Below are positions 1 to 6,692 of a stretch of DNA of 8,941 bases, in pieces. The DNA comes from an uncultured Erysipelotrichaceae bacterium. Lineage in GTDB: Bacteria > Bacillota_I > Bacilli_A > Erysipelotrichales > Erysipelotrichaceae. The stretch is taken from contig CALFEZ010000339.1 in NCBI GenBank assembly GCA_937957895.1, forward strand, positions 1-8,941, given 5' to 3'. Below the pieces are notes generated by a model. It did not search any database, was not told the DNA's origin, and worked only from the letters and a program-made list of their open reading frames with translations. Position 1 is the stretch's first letter; the number at the start of each line of letters is the position of its first letter. The position numbers and the translations under genes are program-made.

Positions 1-553
1 ATGCTGCCAACTCGTCACTTTGATATCCGATGACAGAGACTCCATATGTCTCGAGCACTTCAAGAGTCAACGGGATATCCAAAATCGATTTGGCACCAGC
101 ACAAACAACCGTAACATCGATTTCTTTAAGTGCGACCATATCAGCGGATATATCAAAAGTGGATGATGCATCTCTGTGGACTCCTCCGATCCCACCAGTC
201 ACGAACACTTCGATCCCCGCTTTTTGAGCAATAAACATCGTGGTTGCGACTGTCGTTGCTCCCCATTGCTTCTTTGTCAATACGATGGGCAGATCTCTTT
301 GACTCACTTTGACGACATTTTTTCTCAGTGCCAGCTGTTTTATCTCGTGCTGATCAAGTCCCACTACGATCTCACCAGCTACGATCCCGATCGTGGCTGG
401 CACTGCTCCTTGTTGTCTGATGATGTCCTCAAGCAACAGTGCTGTATCCACGTTTTCCGGATATGGCATCCCATGAGAAATGATCGTTGATTCTAATGCA
501 ACCACTGCTTTGTTTTGATTAAGTGCACTCGTCACATCTTGATGTATTCTCAT
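1..553 (-). CDS. psuG: Pseudouridine-5'-phosphate glycosidase, 3' end beyond window
   Basis: PsuG cleaves the C-C bond of pseudouridine 5'-phosphate to give uracil and ribose 5-phosphate in the cytoplasm, the second step of pseudouridine salvage. The 184 visible residues carry the family landmarks: ALESTIISHGMPYPEN (residues 19-34), SQRDLP (84-89), GATTVATTM (98-106), VFVTGGIGGVHR (116-127), TFDISAD (132-138) and CAGAKSILDIPLTLE (151-165). By family alignment E21 and K155 match the catalytic Glu and the Schiff-base Lys of the E. coli enzyme (E31 and K166). The ATG at 553 is chosen because AAGGAGC lies just upstream and because it overlaps the psuK stop as ATGA, so translation is probably coupled. 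The frame is open to the left edge; roughly 120 C-terminal residues should lie outside. Identification is secure. Confidence 0.96.
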   Translation of the reverse strand, partial: MRIHQDVTSALNQNKAVVALESTIISHGMPYPENVDTALLLEDIIRQQGAVPATIGIVAGEIVVGLDQHEIKQLALRKNVVKVSQRDLPIVLTKKQWGATTVATTMFIAQKAGIEVFVTGGIGGVHRDASSTFDISADMVALKEIDVTVVCAGAKSILDIPLTLEVLETYGVSVIGYQSDELAA

Positions 554-1491
554 CGCTGTAGCTCCTTGATTTTGATAGTTGTCATGTCATCATGCAGTAA
601 ATCCTTCAGGGTTATCTCCTTACAGACCGAGTCTTCACACATGCATGTTTTATTCGCTGCCGCAATACTGATTTTTAGTGTTTCCATTTTATCATACTGA
701 TGCTTAAAAGCAATGAATGCCGCCAAAAAGGCATCTCCTGCTCCTACCGTGTTGATGACTTTGTTTAAGGACGATTCGTATCGCCAAATCGAATCAGCAT
801 CGATCCAGACACCACCTTGATCTCCAAGGGTGATGATCACATCCTGGATACCTTGATCGATAAAAAACATTCCTGCTTCGATCAATGATCGATCATCCAC
901 GATATCGATCCCACTAAGTGCGGATGCCTGCAGTCGATTTGGTTTGAAGATATCTATCTTATTTAGGTGTGGCACGATTTTTTTCGCTTTAGTTATCGAT
1001 ATTGGATCACATACAAGCGTACCTTGGCTATTGTTGACTATCGTTGCTATTATGGTTTCATTCATGTTGGTATCAAACACGATGATATCATCCGGTCCAC
1101 TTTCCTTAAGAAAGTCCACGATGTGTGATGGTTGTATGTGCTCAAGCAAGGAGGTATCGACCATAGCCATCAAAAGGTCTTGGTGATGATCCAACATGGC
1201 CAGATACATCGAAGAAGGTGCGTCACGAAACAGACATTTGGATGTGTCGATATTCAGTTCAACCAAATCATCATGCATTGCCTTGCCAAAGCCATCATTG
1301 GATAGAACACTTAAAAAGCGTACTTGTTGTCCATAACTTGCCAAGTTGGCGGCAATGTTACGAGCTACTCCTCCATGGCTGATCTTGATGGTCGCTGGAT
1401 TTGAATCGTGAGTTCGTATATCTTGAAGGGGGGTAGCCGTACAATCCACGTTGGCTCCTCCGATCACATAATAAACAGGAGTCTTTTTCAT
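550..1491 (-). CDS. psuK: Pseudouridine kinase, PfkB-family sugar kinase
   Basis: PsuK phosphorylates pseudouridine to pseudouridine 5'-phosphate with ATP, feeding the PsuG reaction encoded by the overlapping next gene. The 313-residue protein has the PfkB layout: an N-terminal strand YYVIGGANVD (7-16), the glycine-rich substrate motif SHGGVARNIA (38-47), DPIS plus KAKKI typical of this subgroup, FKPN, and the C-terminal ATP/anion-hole motif NTVGAGDAF (247-255) with D253 as presumed catalytic base. The kinase alone could be assigned only as PfkB; the adjacent psuG makes pseudouridine the likely substrate. The start at 1491 is chosen because YYVIGG should lie at the N terminus; an in-frame ATG at 1566 would add 25 hydrophobic residues encoded across the promoter. 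No Shine-Dalgarno precedes 1491, and the mRNA may be leaderless. An unusual CxCx4C cluster (C283, C285, C290) lies near the end. Confidence 0.92.
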   Translation of the reverse strand: MKKTPVYYVIGGANVDCTATPLQDIRTHDSNPATIKISHGGVARNIAANLASYGQQVRFLSVLSNDGFGKAMHDDLVELNIDTSKCLFRDAPSSMYLAMLDHHQDLLMAMVDTSLLEHIQPSHIVDFLKESGPDDIIVFDTNMNETIIATIVNNSQGTLVCDPISITKAKKIVPHLNKIDIFKPNRLQASALSGIDIVDDRSLIEAGMFFIDQGIQDVIITLGDQGGVWIDADSIWRYESSLNKVINTVGAGDAFLAAFIAFKHQYDKMETLKISIAAANKTCMCEDSVCKEITLKDLLHDDMTTIKIKELQR

Positions 1492-1506
1492 GATTTCATT
1501 ATACCA
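1489..1506 (-). promoter_or_regulatory. Extended -10 promoter of psuKG, predicted leaderless start
   Basis: On the minus strand TGGTATAAT occupies 1506-1498, a perfect TGn plus TATAAT extended -10 element. Counting the hexamer as -12 to -7 puts +1 at 1491, which is the A of the psuK ATG. No good -35 hexamer is seen at 16-18 bases spacing, as is usual for extended -10 promoters. There is no purine-rich Shine-Dalgarno between the hexamer and the ATG. The sequence match is direct; the transcription start is inferred. Confidence 0.7.
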
Positions 1507-1524
1507 AGTATCCCACGTGATTTG

Positions 1525-1533
1525 TGTTAAAAT
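1525..1533 (+). promoter_or_regulatory. Candidate extended -10 promoter of the M32 carboxypeptidase gene
   Basis: TGTTAAAAT at 1525-1533 is a TGn plus TAAAAT extended -10 element. It predicts +1 near 1540, immediately before the AGGAGG ribosome site at 1541-1546. No convincing -35 is seen. It is divergent from the psuK promoter, the two -10 hexamers being about 24 bases apart, so the two promoters may compete for polymerase. A CACGTG palindrome (1514-1519) lies between them. Confidence 0.55.
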
Positions 1534-1552
1534 GAAAAGCAGGAGGATTCGA

Positions 1553-3043
1553 ATGAACGAAATCATAGATAAATATCACGAAATACAGCATAAAAAAGCA
1601 GCATATGATCTCGCACTTGATACCTTGTACTGGGATCAGCTGACGATTGCCCCCAAAAAGGGGCAGGCATACCGAAATCAAATGATCGCTGTTTTGGCAG
1701 GTGAATCGTTCGATCTGGAAACTGCTCCAGAGTCGATCGAAATCATTGAAAAAGTATGTGCTGATCCAAATGTCGATGCCATAACCAAGATCGAAGCTAA
1801 GCAGATACTCAAAGATCTAGACCGTATCCGCCATATCCCCAAAAAAGAGTACGTGGAGTTTGTTCAACTTATGGGTGACAGTGAGATTATTTGGGAAAAA
1901 GCAAAACTCACCAATGACTGGGATCTGTTTAAACCCTATCTGGCCAAAGTAATAGATGCCGTCAAGAAAACAGTTGCTTATCGAAAAAGTGATCTTCCTG
2001 TCTATGAACAGCTTCTGGATGATTTTGAACCAGGATCCAGCATCGCAACTTATGACGCATTTTTTAATCAAGTCAAGGACAATCTGGTCCCACTCATCCA
2101 AAAAATCAACGAAAAGAAAATCAAACCTCATGAAATCCTAAGTCTCAGGGTATCTGAAGAAAAACAACGCAAAGTCATCGAACTATTGAAGAAGAAGCTT
2201 TTTTACTCCGATGATACCGGATATGTTGCTACCAGTGTCCACCCTTTTAGCAGTGGTTTCTCCATTAATGACAACCGAGTCACCGTTGCTTATCATGAGG
2301 AAATGTTTACATCATCGATATTTTCGTTTATCCATGAGGTTGGACATGCCACGTATGGTGGTCAAGTTAATCCTGAGTATGAAGGACGTCATCTCCGTTC
2401 ATCGATGAGCTATGGTATGCATGAATCACAATCAAGGATGTATGAGAACATGCTTGGAAGATCGAAAGCATTTTGGGAGCCGATCTACCCTCAAATGGTA
2501 GAGATCGTCAATGAGCTGACTCCTTACTCCTTGGACGAGTTCATTTTCGCGATCAATCAAGTAGGAAGTTCTCTGATTCGTACTGAAGCTGATGAAGTCA
2601 CCTACCCTTTGCATGTACTGATTCGCTACGAGATCGAAAAAGCATTGTTCGCTGATGAGATCAACATTGATGATCTTCCTGACATATGGGCTCAGAAAAT
2701 GGAAGCATACCTTCAGATCATTCCCGATTCTCATAGTACTGGAGTGTTGCAGGATGTCCATTGGTCCGGTGGTGCCTTTGGCTATTTCCCGACATATGCT
2801 TTGGGCAGTGCCTACAGTGCTCAGTGGTATGATCACATGAATAAAACCTTGAACATCGAGCAAGCACTCAGAGAAGATCGTTTTGATCTTATCAATGATC
2901 ATTTGAAAGAAATGATCCACCAGTACGGAGGGTTGTATACTTCCTTTGAGTTGTTTGAGAAGGTATGTCAAAAACCATTCGATCCTACATATTACATTGA
3001 CTATCTAATAGATAAATACACCAAAATCTACGATCTACAATAA
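1553..3043 (+). CDS. M32-family metallocarboxypeptidase (carboxypeptidase Taq type)
   Basis: A cytoplasmic zinc or cobalt carboxypeptidase that removes C-terminal residues from peptides; the B. subtilis relative is YpwA. The 496-residue length matches the family (about 500). Visible motifs in order: YWDQ near the N terminus; HPF in the middle followed by FIHEVGHATYG with the HExxH site H261-E262-H265; GMHESQSR with E291 as third metal ligand, 26 residues after H265 as in characterised members; IRTEADEVTYPLH (342-354); and LQDVHWSGGAFGYFPTY with DVHW at 401-404. All catalytic elements are present. There is no signal peptide, and the protein is mostly helical and charged. The start at 1553 is chosen because AGGAGG lies 6 bases upstream; an in-frame ATG at 1490 would add 21 residues across the promoter. 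No terminator separates it from sodA 63 bases downstream, so read-through is possible. Confidence 0.95.
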   Translation: MNEIIDKYHEIQHKKAAYDLALDTLYWDQLTIAPKKGQAYRNQMIAVLAGESFDLETAPESIEIIEKVCADPNVDAITKIEAKQILKDLDRIRHIPKKEYVEFVQLMGDSEIIWEKAKLTNDWDLFKPYLAKVIDAVKKTVAYRKSDLPVYEQLLDDFEPGSSIATYDAFFNQVKDNLVPLIQKINEKKIKPHEILSLRVSEEKQRKVIELLKKKLFYSDDTGYVATSVHPFSSGFSINDNRVTVAYHEEMFTSSIFSFIHEVGHATYGGQVNPEYEGRHLRSSMSYGMHESQSRMYENMLGRSKAFWEPIYPQMVEIVNELTPYSLDEFIFAINQVGSSLIRTEADEVTYPLHVLIRYEIEKALFADEINIDDLPDIWAQKMEAYLQIIPDSHSTGVLQDVHWSGGAFGYFPTYALGSAYSAQWYDHMNKTLNIEQALREDRFDLINDHLKEMIHQYGGLYTSFELFEKVCQKPFDPTYYIDYLIDKYTKIYDLQ

Positions 3044-3077
3044 GCATTAGCATTGAATGAACCCGTCTAATTTGTTA

Positions 3078-3086
3078 TGGTGTAAT
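3078..3086 (+). promoter_or_regulatory. Candidate extended -10 promoter of sodA
   Basis: TGGTGTAAT (3078-3086) resembles the TGGTATAAT extended -10 element of psuK with one mismatch. It predicts +1 near 3093, at the start of the AAGGAGG ribosome site. A weaker alternative pairs TTGAAT (3053-3058) with TATGGT (3076-3081) at 17 bases spacing. No PerR- or Fur-type palindrome is recognisable in this gap. Confidence 0.45.
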
Positions 3087-3106
3087 TGAAATAAGGAGGT
3101 AAACAA

Positions 3107-3715
3107 ATGAAATACACATTACCTGAGTTGAAGTATGAGTTTGATGCCTTGGAACCTGTCATTGATACAAAAACCATGAACATCCATTATTCCAAGCATC
3201 ACCAAGCATATGTCAATAATTTGAATGCAGCTTTAGAAAAACACCCTGAGGTAGCCAATACTGATCTTGTTGAATTGATCAAGGATCTCACTTTGGTACC
3301 TGAAGACATCCGTACCGCTGTTCGTAACAACGGAGGCGGACATTTGAATCACACCCTCTTTTGGGAAGTGATGCAGCCCGGTGGTGCTTCAGCACCTTCT
3401 GGTGAACTGCTTGCTGGTATTGAGAAGCAATTCGGAAGCTTGAATGCTTTCAAAGAAAAATTCTCAACCGCAGCATTGACCAGATTTGGTTCTGGTTGGG
3501 CTTGGCTGGCAGTGGATGCCAACAAAAAACTTGTCGTGCTTTCCACAGCCAATCAAGACAATCCAATAAGCGAAGGGTTGACACCGATCCTGGGACTAGA
3601 CGTTTGGGAGCACGCCTACTATCTCAATTATCAAAACCGCCGTCCAGACTATGTTGCTGAGTGGTGGAAAGTTGTCAACTGGGATGTAGTTGCAGAACTG
3701 TTCAAAAAAGCATAA
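3107..3715 (+). CDS. sodA: Superoxide dismutase, Mn/Fe family, probably Mn type
   Basis: Converts superoxide to hydrogen peroxide and oxygen in the cytoplasm. The 202-residue protein is full length and collinear with bacterial SodA. The four metal ligands are visible: H27 (in MNIHYSKHH), H82 (in GGGHLNHTLFW), D165 and H169 (in LDVWEHAYYLNY). The second-shell pattern, Gly before the HLNH helix and Gln150 in TANQDNP, is the one usual in manganese enzymes, so Mn is favoured, though a cambialistic enzyme cannot be excluded. The start is set by AAGGAGG at 3093-3099. The gene ends TAA just before a bidirectional terminator and faces the convergent EF-G-like gene. It has no signal peptide. Confidence 0.97.
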   Translation: MKYTLPELKYEFDALEPVIDTKTMNIHYSKHHQAYVNNLNAALEKHPEVANTDLVELIKDLTLVPEDIRTAVRNNGGGHLNHTLFWEVMQPGGASAPSGELLAGIEKQFGSLNAFKEKFSTAALTRFGSGWAWLAVDANKKLVVLSTANQDNPISEGLTPILGLDVWEHAYYLNYQNRRPDYVAEWWKVVNWDVVAELFKKA

Positions 3716-3721
3716 AAAAAA

Positions 3722-3750
3722 AGTACTAGTTTGAGACTAGTACTTTTTTT
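3722..3750. terminator. Bidirectional intrinsic terminator between sodA and the EF-G-like gene
   Basis: A perfect 9-bp stem AGTACTAGT (3722-3730) / ACTAGTACT (3736-3744) encloses a 5-base loop and is flanked by an A-run on the left and T6 on the right (3745-3750). It therefore works as an intrinsic terminator on either strand and serves both convergent genes, whose stop codons lie at 3713-3715 and 3755-3757. Confidence 0.93.
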
Positions 3751-3754
3751 ATGT

Positions 3755-5830
3755 TTATTCTTCCTCTTCTTCGTCTTTTTTGGCTGATGCGATCACTTTT
3801 TCCGCAACTGGCGGTGGAGCGATCTCATATCGATCGAACACTTGATCAAAGCTTCCTTTTCCTTGTGTGAAACTTCTAAGCTCCGTTGGATAACGCATCA
3901 TTTCCGCCATTGGAACTTCAGCGTTGACCTCTTGTTCTTTTTCACTTACCAGTTCCATACCAAGAATGATTCCACGTCGTTTGTTGAGGTCTCCAATAAC
4001 AGTTCCAGTAAACTCTTCAGGTACTGTGACTTTCACTTTGACGATTGGCTCTAACAACACCGGACGTGCTTTTGGCATGCCTGCTTTGTAAGCCAGGCGA
4101 GCTGCTGATTTAAAGGCAATCTCTTTGGAGTCGACTTCATGGTATTTACCATCAACAAGTGTGGCTTTGACACCCACAACTTTGAATCCTGCCAACACTC
4201 CCTTTTTCATGCTCTCACGCAAACCTGCTTCGACTGCAGGGAAGTACTGTTTTGGCACTGCTCCTCCAAATACCTTTTCCTCAAATACCATATCTTCCGA
4301 ATCGGTTGGTTCAAACGTTACGAATACATGACCAAACTGGCCAGCTCCACCCGATTGTTTCTTATGTTTTCCTTCAGCGGTCACCGTACCGGTGATCGTT
4401 TCCCGATAAGGAACTTTTGGATCTGTCAACTCCAACTCGACTTTGTATTTCGATCTCATTTTGCTGACAGCAACATCGATATGCTGATCACCGATGCCAT
4501 ATAACACCAGTTCACTGGTTTCAATGTTCTTCTCGACCTTTAGCGAAGCGTCTTCTTCCACGATCTTCTGGATAGCGGTACTCATTTTATCTTCGTCATT
4601 CTTCGTTTTTGGCCACAAAGCAACCGCAAGCATCGGTTTTGGGAACTTGATTGGTTCATAGATCACTGGTTTTGCTTTGGTGGCAAGTGTGTCGTTGGTA
4701 TCGGTGTGCTGTAACTTCACCAATGCCCCAATATCTCCGGTAAACAATTTCCCAACACCGATTTGGTGCTTCCCTTGGATCGAGAACAACTGATTGATTT
4801 TCTCAGCTTTTTCTTTTTGGACGTTGATGATCATGGAATCATTGCTTAATACACCTGTCATGATTTTGATAAATGAAATCCTTCCAACAAATGGGTCAAT
4901 GATGGTTTTGAAAACCTGTGCCGAAAAAGCTTCGTCCTCACTTGTCTTCATCTCAATAACTTCGTTTTTATCACTTTTCACTTCAATGACGCCTTTTTCA
5001 GCGTATGAAGGGAAATACTCGATGATCAAATCCATCAAACGCTCGATTCCGGTTTGATTGATCGCAGAGCCACAATATACCGGGCAGATCTCACCATTAC
5101 GGACCCCAATGCGAACACCTTTGAGGATTTCCGCTTCCGTAAATGGTTCTCCCTCAAAATACTTTTCCATCAAAGCATCATCACTCATGGCGACTGCTTC
5201 AGCGATTTGCTCCCAGTATGTTGCCACTACATCCATCAGTTCTTCCGGAATAGGTTGTGCCTGTGTGCGGTCCTTATGATACCATGCTTTGTTTCGTAAA
5301 ATATTGACACTGCCGACGACAACGTTGTTTTCCAATATCGGAAGTTCAAAAGGAATCACGGATTTGCCGAAGGTTTCACGTAGCTCTTCGTATGATTTGT
5401 CAAAGGAAGCATTTTCTTCATCGATTTTATTGATGAAGAATATCGTTGGTACCCCTTTTTCTTTGACTCGTTTCCATGCTCGCTCAGTTCCTGATTGGAC
5501 TCCGTCTCTGGCACTGACAACAATCAATGCATTGTCTGCTACAGCCAACCCTGCTTCCATTTCTCCGGCATAATCCAAATAACCAGGAGTATCAATAAAG
5601 TTGATCTTACAATCTTTCCATTCGACAGGTGCCAATGATAAGTATACGGACAATCCTCTTTTGATCTCTTCTGCATCATAATCCAATGCACTGTTGCCAT
5701 CGGAAGCCTTACCCATCCGATCGATGGCTTTTGTATGCAATAACATGGACTCAACGACAGCTGTTTTACCGCTTCCGCTATGTCCGAGCATACAAATATT
5801 ACGCACTTGTTGTGCTAAATAGTCTTTCAT
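3755..5830 (-). CDS. EF-G-like translational GTPase (EF-G paralogue, FusA2 type)
   Basis: A 691-residue paralogue of elongation factor G, probably ribosome-associated. The G domain has the P-loop GHSGSGKT (16-23), DTPGYLD (80-86), NKID (134-137) and GSA (253-255). Domain II spans about 298-385, III about 395-470, IV about 475-595 with QSGGAGQFGHV (491-501) and the tip loop KYHEVDS (561-567, His563), and V about 597-675. It differs from housekeeping FusA: the P-loop is not AHIDAGKT, switch I has RGLSV in place of RGITI, and the switch II residue that is the catalytic His in EF-G is Tyr84. These changes are typical of the second EF-G subfamily, whose exact role is unsettled. The tail ends in Asp and five Glu. 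The start at 5830 has a moderate site, GAGGG, about 12 bases upstream. It lies 18 bases behind the ankyrin gene and is presumably cotranscribed with it. Confidence 0.92.
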   Translation of the reverse strand: MKDYLAQQVRNICMLGHSGSGKTAVVESMLLHTKAIDRMGKASDGNSALDYDAEEIKRGLSVYLSLAPVEWKDCKINFIDTPGYLDYAGEMEAGLAVADNALIVVSARDGVQSGTERAWKRVKEKGVPTIFFINKIDEENASFDKSYEELRETFGKSVIPFELPILENNVVVGSVNILRNKAWYHKDRTQAQPIPEELMDVVATYWEQIAEAVAMSDDALMEKYFEGEPFTEAEILKGVRIGVRNGEICPVYCGSAINQTGIERLMDLIIEYFPSYAEKGVIEVKSDKNEVIEMKTSEDEAFSAQVFKTIIDPFVGRISFIKIMTGVLSNDSMIINVQKEKAEKINQLFSIQGKHQIGVGKLFTGDIGALVKLQHTDTNDTLATKAKPVIYEPIKFPKPMLAVALWPKTKNDEDKMSTAIQKIVEEDASLKVEKNIETSELVLYGIGDQHIDVAVSKMRSKYKVELELTDPKVPYRETITGTVTAEGKHKKQSGGAGQFGHVFVTFEPTDSEDMVFEEKVFGGAVPKQYFPAVEAGLRESMKKGVLAGFKVVGVKATLVDGKYHEVDSKEIAFKSAARLAYKAGMPKARPVLLEPIVKVKVTVPEEFTGTVIGDLNKRRGIILGMELVSEKEQEVNAEVPMAEMMRYPTELRSFTQGKGSFDQVFDRYEIAPPPVAEKVIASAKKDEEEEE

Positions 5831-5848
5831 GATTGATCTTTTCCCTCT

Positions 5849-6517
5849 CTATTTCAACAAAGGCTTCAAATCCGCAAAGCTATGCTCACGAACATAGTGG
5901 ATCGCCTTGTTCCCTTCAGTGTCTACGATTTCTTTGTCAGCACCTGCATCCAACAGGTATTTAACCAGATCCAAATATCCTGAATAGCTCGCACGCATCA
6001 GAGCAGTACAGCCATTTTTATCCTGAGCATTGATGTTCGCATTTGCATGAAGCAATTCTTTGATCACATCCACTTTGAATGCCAAACATGCTTCCATCAA
6101 TGAAGATCTTCCCATTTCATCCTGACTGTTTACGTCAGCACCCACATACACCAAATACTTCACTACTTCATGTTCTCCCAGAAAACTGGCACGCATCAAA
6201 GCGTTGCGGCCTTTGTTGTCTGCAGCATTCACATCAGCTCCGGCATCAACGAGCATCTTGACGATGTTGAGATGCCCTTTCTTGGCTGCTCCCATGATCG
6301 CTGTTTTGTTGTTTGCATCACGCAGATTGACATCTGCACCATGATCGATCAAAAATCGTACGACTTCTTCGTGACCTCTTTTGGCAGAGCGCATCAGTGC
6401 ACTCCTACCGTCACCATTTTGAACATTGACATCTGCACCCTTTGTGATCATGGCACTTACCGTTGCCAAATCACCGATGGCAGCAGCATCATAGAATGTC
6501 TTGTTTGTTTGATCCAT
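5849..6517 (-). CDS. Ankyrin-repeat protein
   Basis: A 222-residue protein made almost entirely of ankyrin repeats with a strict 33-residue period. Repeats begin at about residues 35, 68, 101, 134, 167 and 200, preceded by a degenerate capping repeat at about 4-34; the last one is truncated and caps the C terminus. Units follow the pattern GRSALMRSA, KRGHEEVVRFLID, HGADVN, with LM where TPLH is common. Such arrays bind other proteins and have no catalytic residues. No signal peptide or membrane segment is visible, so it should be cytoplasmic. The start at 6517 is fixed by AAGGAGGT (6530-6523). The stop (TAG, 5849-5851) is 18 bases before the EF-G-like start, implying an operon and making that GTPase or the ribosome a possible partner; this is inference from position only. 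Expression may be controlled by the leader at 6553-6720. Confidence 0.93.
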   Translation of the reverse strand: MDQTNKTFYDAAAIGDLATVSAMITKGADVNVQNGDGRSALMRSAKRGHEEVVRFLIDHGADVNLRDANNKTAIMGAAKKGHLNIVKMLVDAGADVNAADNKGRNALMRASFLGEHEVVKYLVYVGADVNSQDEMGRSSLMEACLAFKVDVIKELLHANANINAQDKNGCTALMRASYSGYLDLVKYLLDAGADKEIVDTEGNKAIHYVREHSFADLKPLLK

Positions 6518-6552
6518 GTTTTACCTCCTTAAGATTCAAACCGTTTTGGGAT

Positions 6553-6580
6553 AAAAAAAGACGGACACTTTAAATCCATC
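6553..6580 (-). terminator. Terminator-like hairpin plus U7 upstream of the ankyrin gene
   Basis: On the minus strand GATGGA (6580-6575), loop of nine bases, TCCGTC (6565-6560), then seven T (6559-6553). The 6-bp stem includes one U-G wobble that exists only in minus-strand RNA, so the element is strand-specific. Adjacent bases can add an A-U and a G-U pair. It lies 36 bases before the ankyrin ATG and directly after the stop codon of the small leader ORF. It could be an attenuator terminator or simply a weak terminator for the gene upstream. Confidence 0.6.
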
Positions 6581-6664
6581 TCAAAACTTCATTCGATTTT
6601 TTATTGAAACAAAAGTGTTTGTGGTCATGCTGCAAACACTTTTGTTTACCAAAAGGAAATGCAT
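6581..6664 (-). CDS. Candidate 27-residue leader peptide upstream of the ankyrin/EF-G-like operon
   Basis: A short ORF from ATG at 6664 to TGA at 6583-6581, too short for ordinary gene calling. It begins MHFLLVNKSVCS and ends SIKNRMKF. The ribosome site GAGGTG (6677-6672) is a perfect match to the anti-Shine-Dalgarno and stands 7 bases from the ATG. Codons 6-11 run through the 5' arm of a perfect inverted repeat and codons 15-20 through the 3' arm. The TGA abuts the stem of a terminator-like hairpin. No run of one amino acid is obvious, so any sensing would be by general ribosome stalling rather than starvation for one residue. The peptide resembles no family I recognise; its role as a cis-acting leader is inferred from layout. 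Confidence 0.5.
   Translation of the reverse strand: MHFLLVNKSVCSMTTNTFVSIKNRMKF
6607..6647. repeat. Perfect 15-bp inverted repeat in the ankyrin/EF-G-like leader
   Basis: The left arm 6607-6621 (AAACAAAAGTGTTTG) and right arm 6633-6647 (CAAACACTTTTGTTT) are exact reverse complements around an 11-base spacer. On the minus strand it forms a long hairpin within the small leader ORF. The A/T-rich outer arms followed by T-rich sequence could also let it act as a terminator of the upstream transglutaminase-like gene; a protein operator is a third possibility. Confidence 0.85.
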
Positions 6665-6671
6665 ATGACCT

Positions 6672-6677
6672 CACCTC
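6672..6677 (-). promoter_or_regulatory. Strong Shine-Dalgarno of the candidate leader ORF
   Basis: GAGGTG on the minus strand (6677-6672), preceded by AAGGC, exactly matches the anti-Shine-Dalgarno core with a 7-base spacer to the ATG at 6664. It has no role for any annotated gene and is the main reason to believe the small ORF is translated. Confidence 0.6.
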
Positions 6678-6692
6678 GCCTTCTATAGGTAT

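Noticed and set aside
1514..1519. CACGTG palindrome between the divergent promoters as an operator
   Set aside because: Only 6 bp of symmetry with no extension in the flanks; such a site occurs often by chance.
1490..1552. Upstream ATG at 1490 as the M32 carboxypeptidase start
   Set aside because: The AGGAGG at 1541-1546 stands 6 bases before the ATG at 1553, and the longer form would be translated through the promoter.
1492..1566. Upstream ATG at 1566 as the psuK start, adding 25 residues
   Set aside because: The extension has no Shine-Dalgarno, encodes hydrophobic residues not expected before the PfkB strand YYVIGG, and covers both divergent promoters.
3044..3106. PerR or Fur operator upstream of sodA
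   Set aside because: No palindrome resembling those boxes is present in the 63-base gap.
3842..5573. Several 60-120 codon open frames on the plus strand over the EF-G-like gene
   Set aside because: They are antisense to a well-conserved gene, lack ribosome sites and show no recognisable protein features.
5849..6517. 99-base periodicity as a DNA tandem repeat or mobile element
   Set aside because: It reflects the 33-residue ankyrin units; the DNA copies have diverged and have no element ends.
6607..6647. The 15-bp inverted repeat as simply the terminator of the transglutaminase-like gene
   Set aside because: Not excluded, but not preferred: it lies about 90 bases past that stop, behind a candidate promoter and within a small ORF with a strong ribosome site, and its following T-stretch is interrupted.
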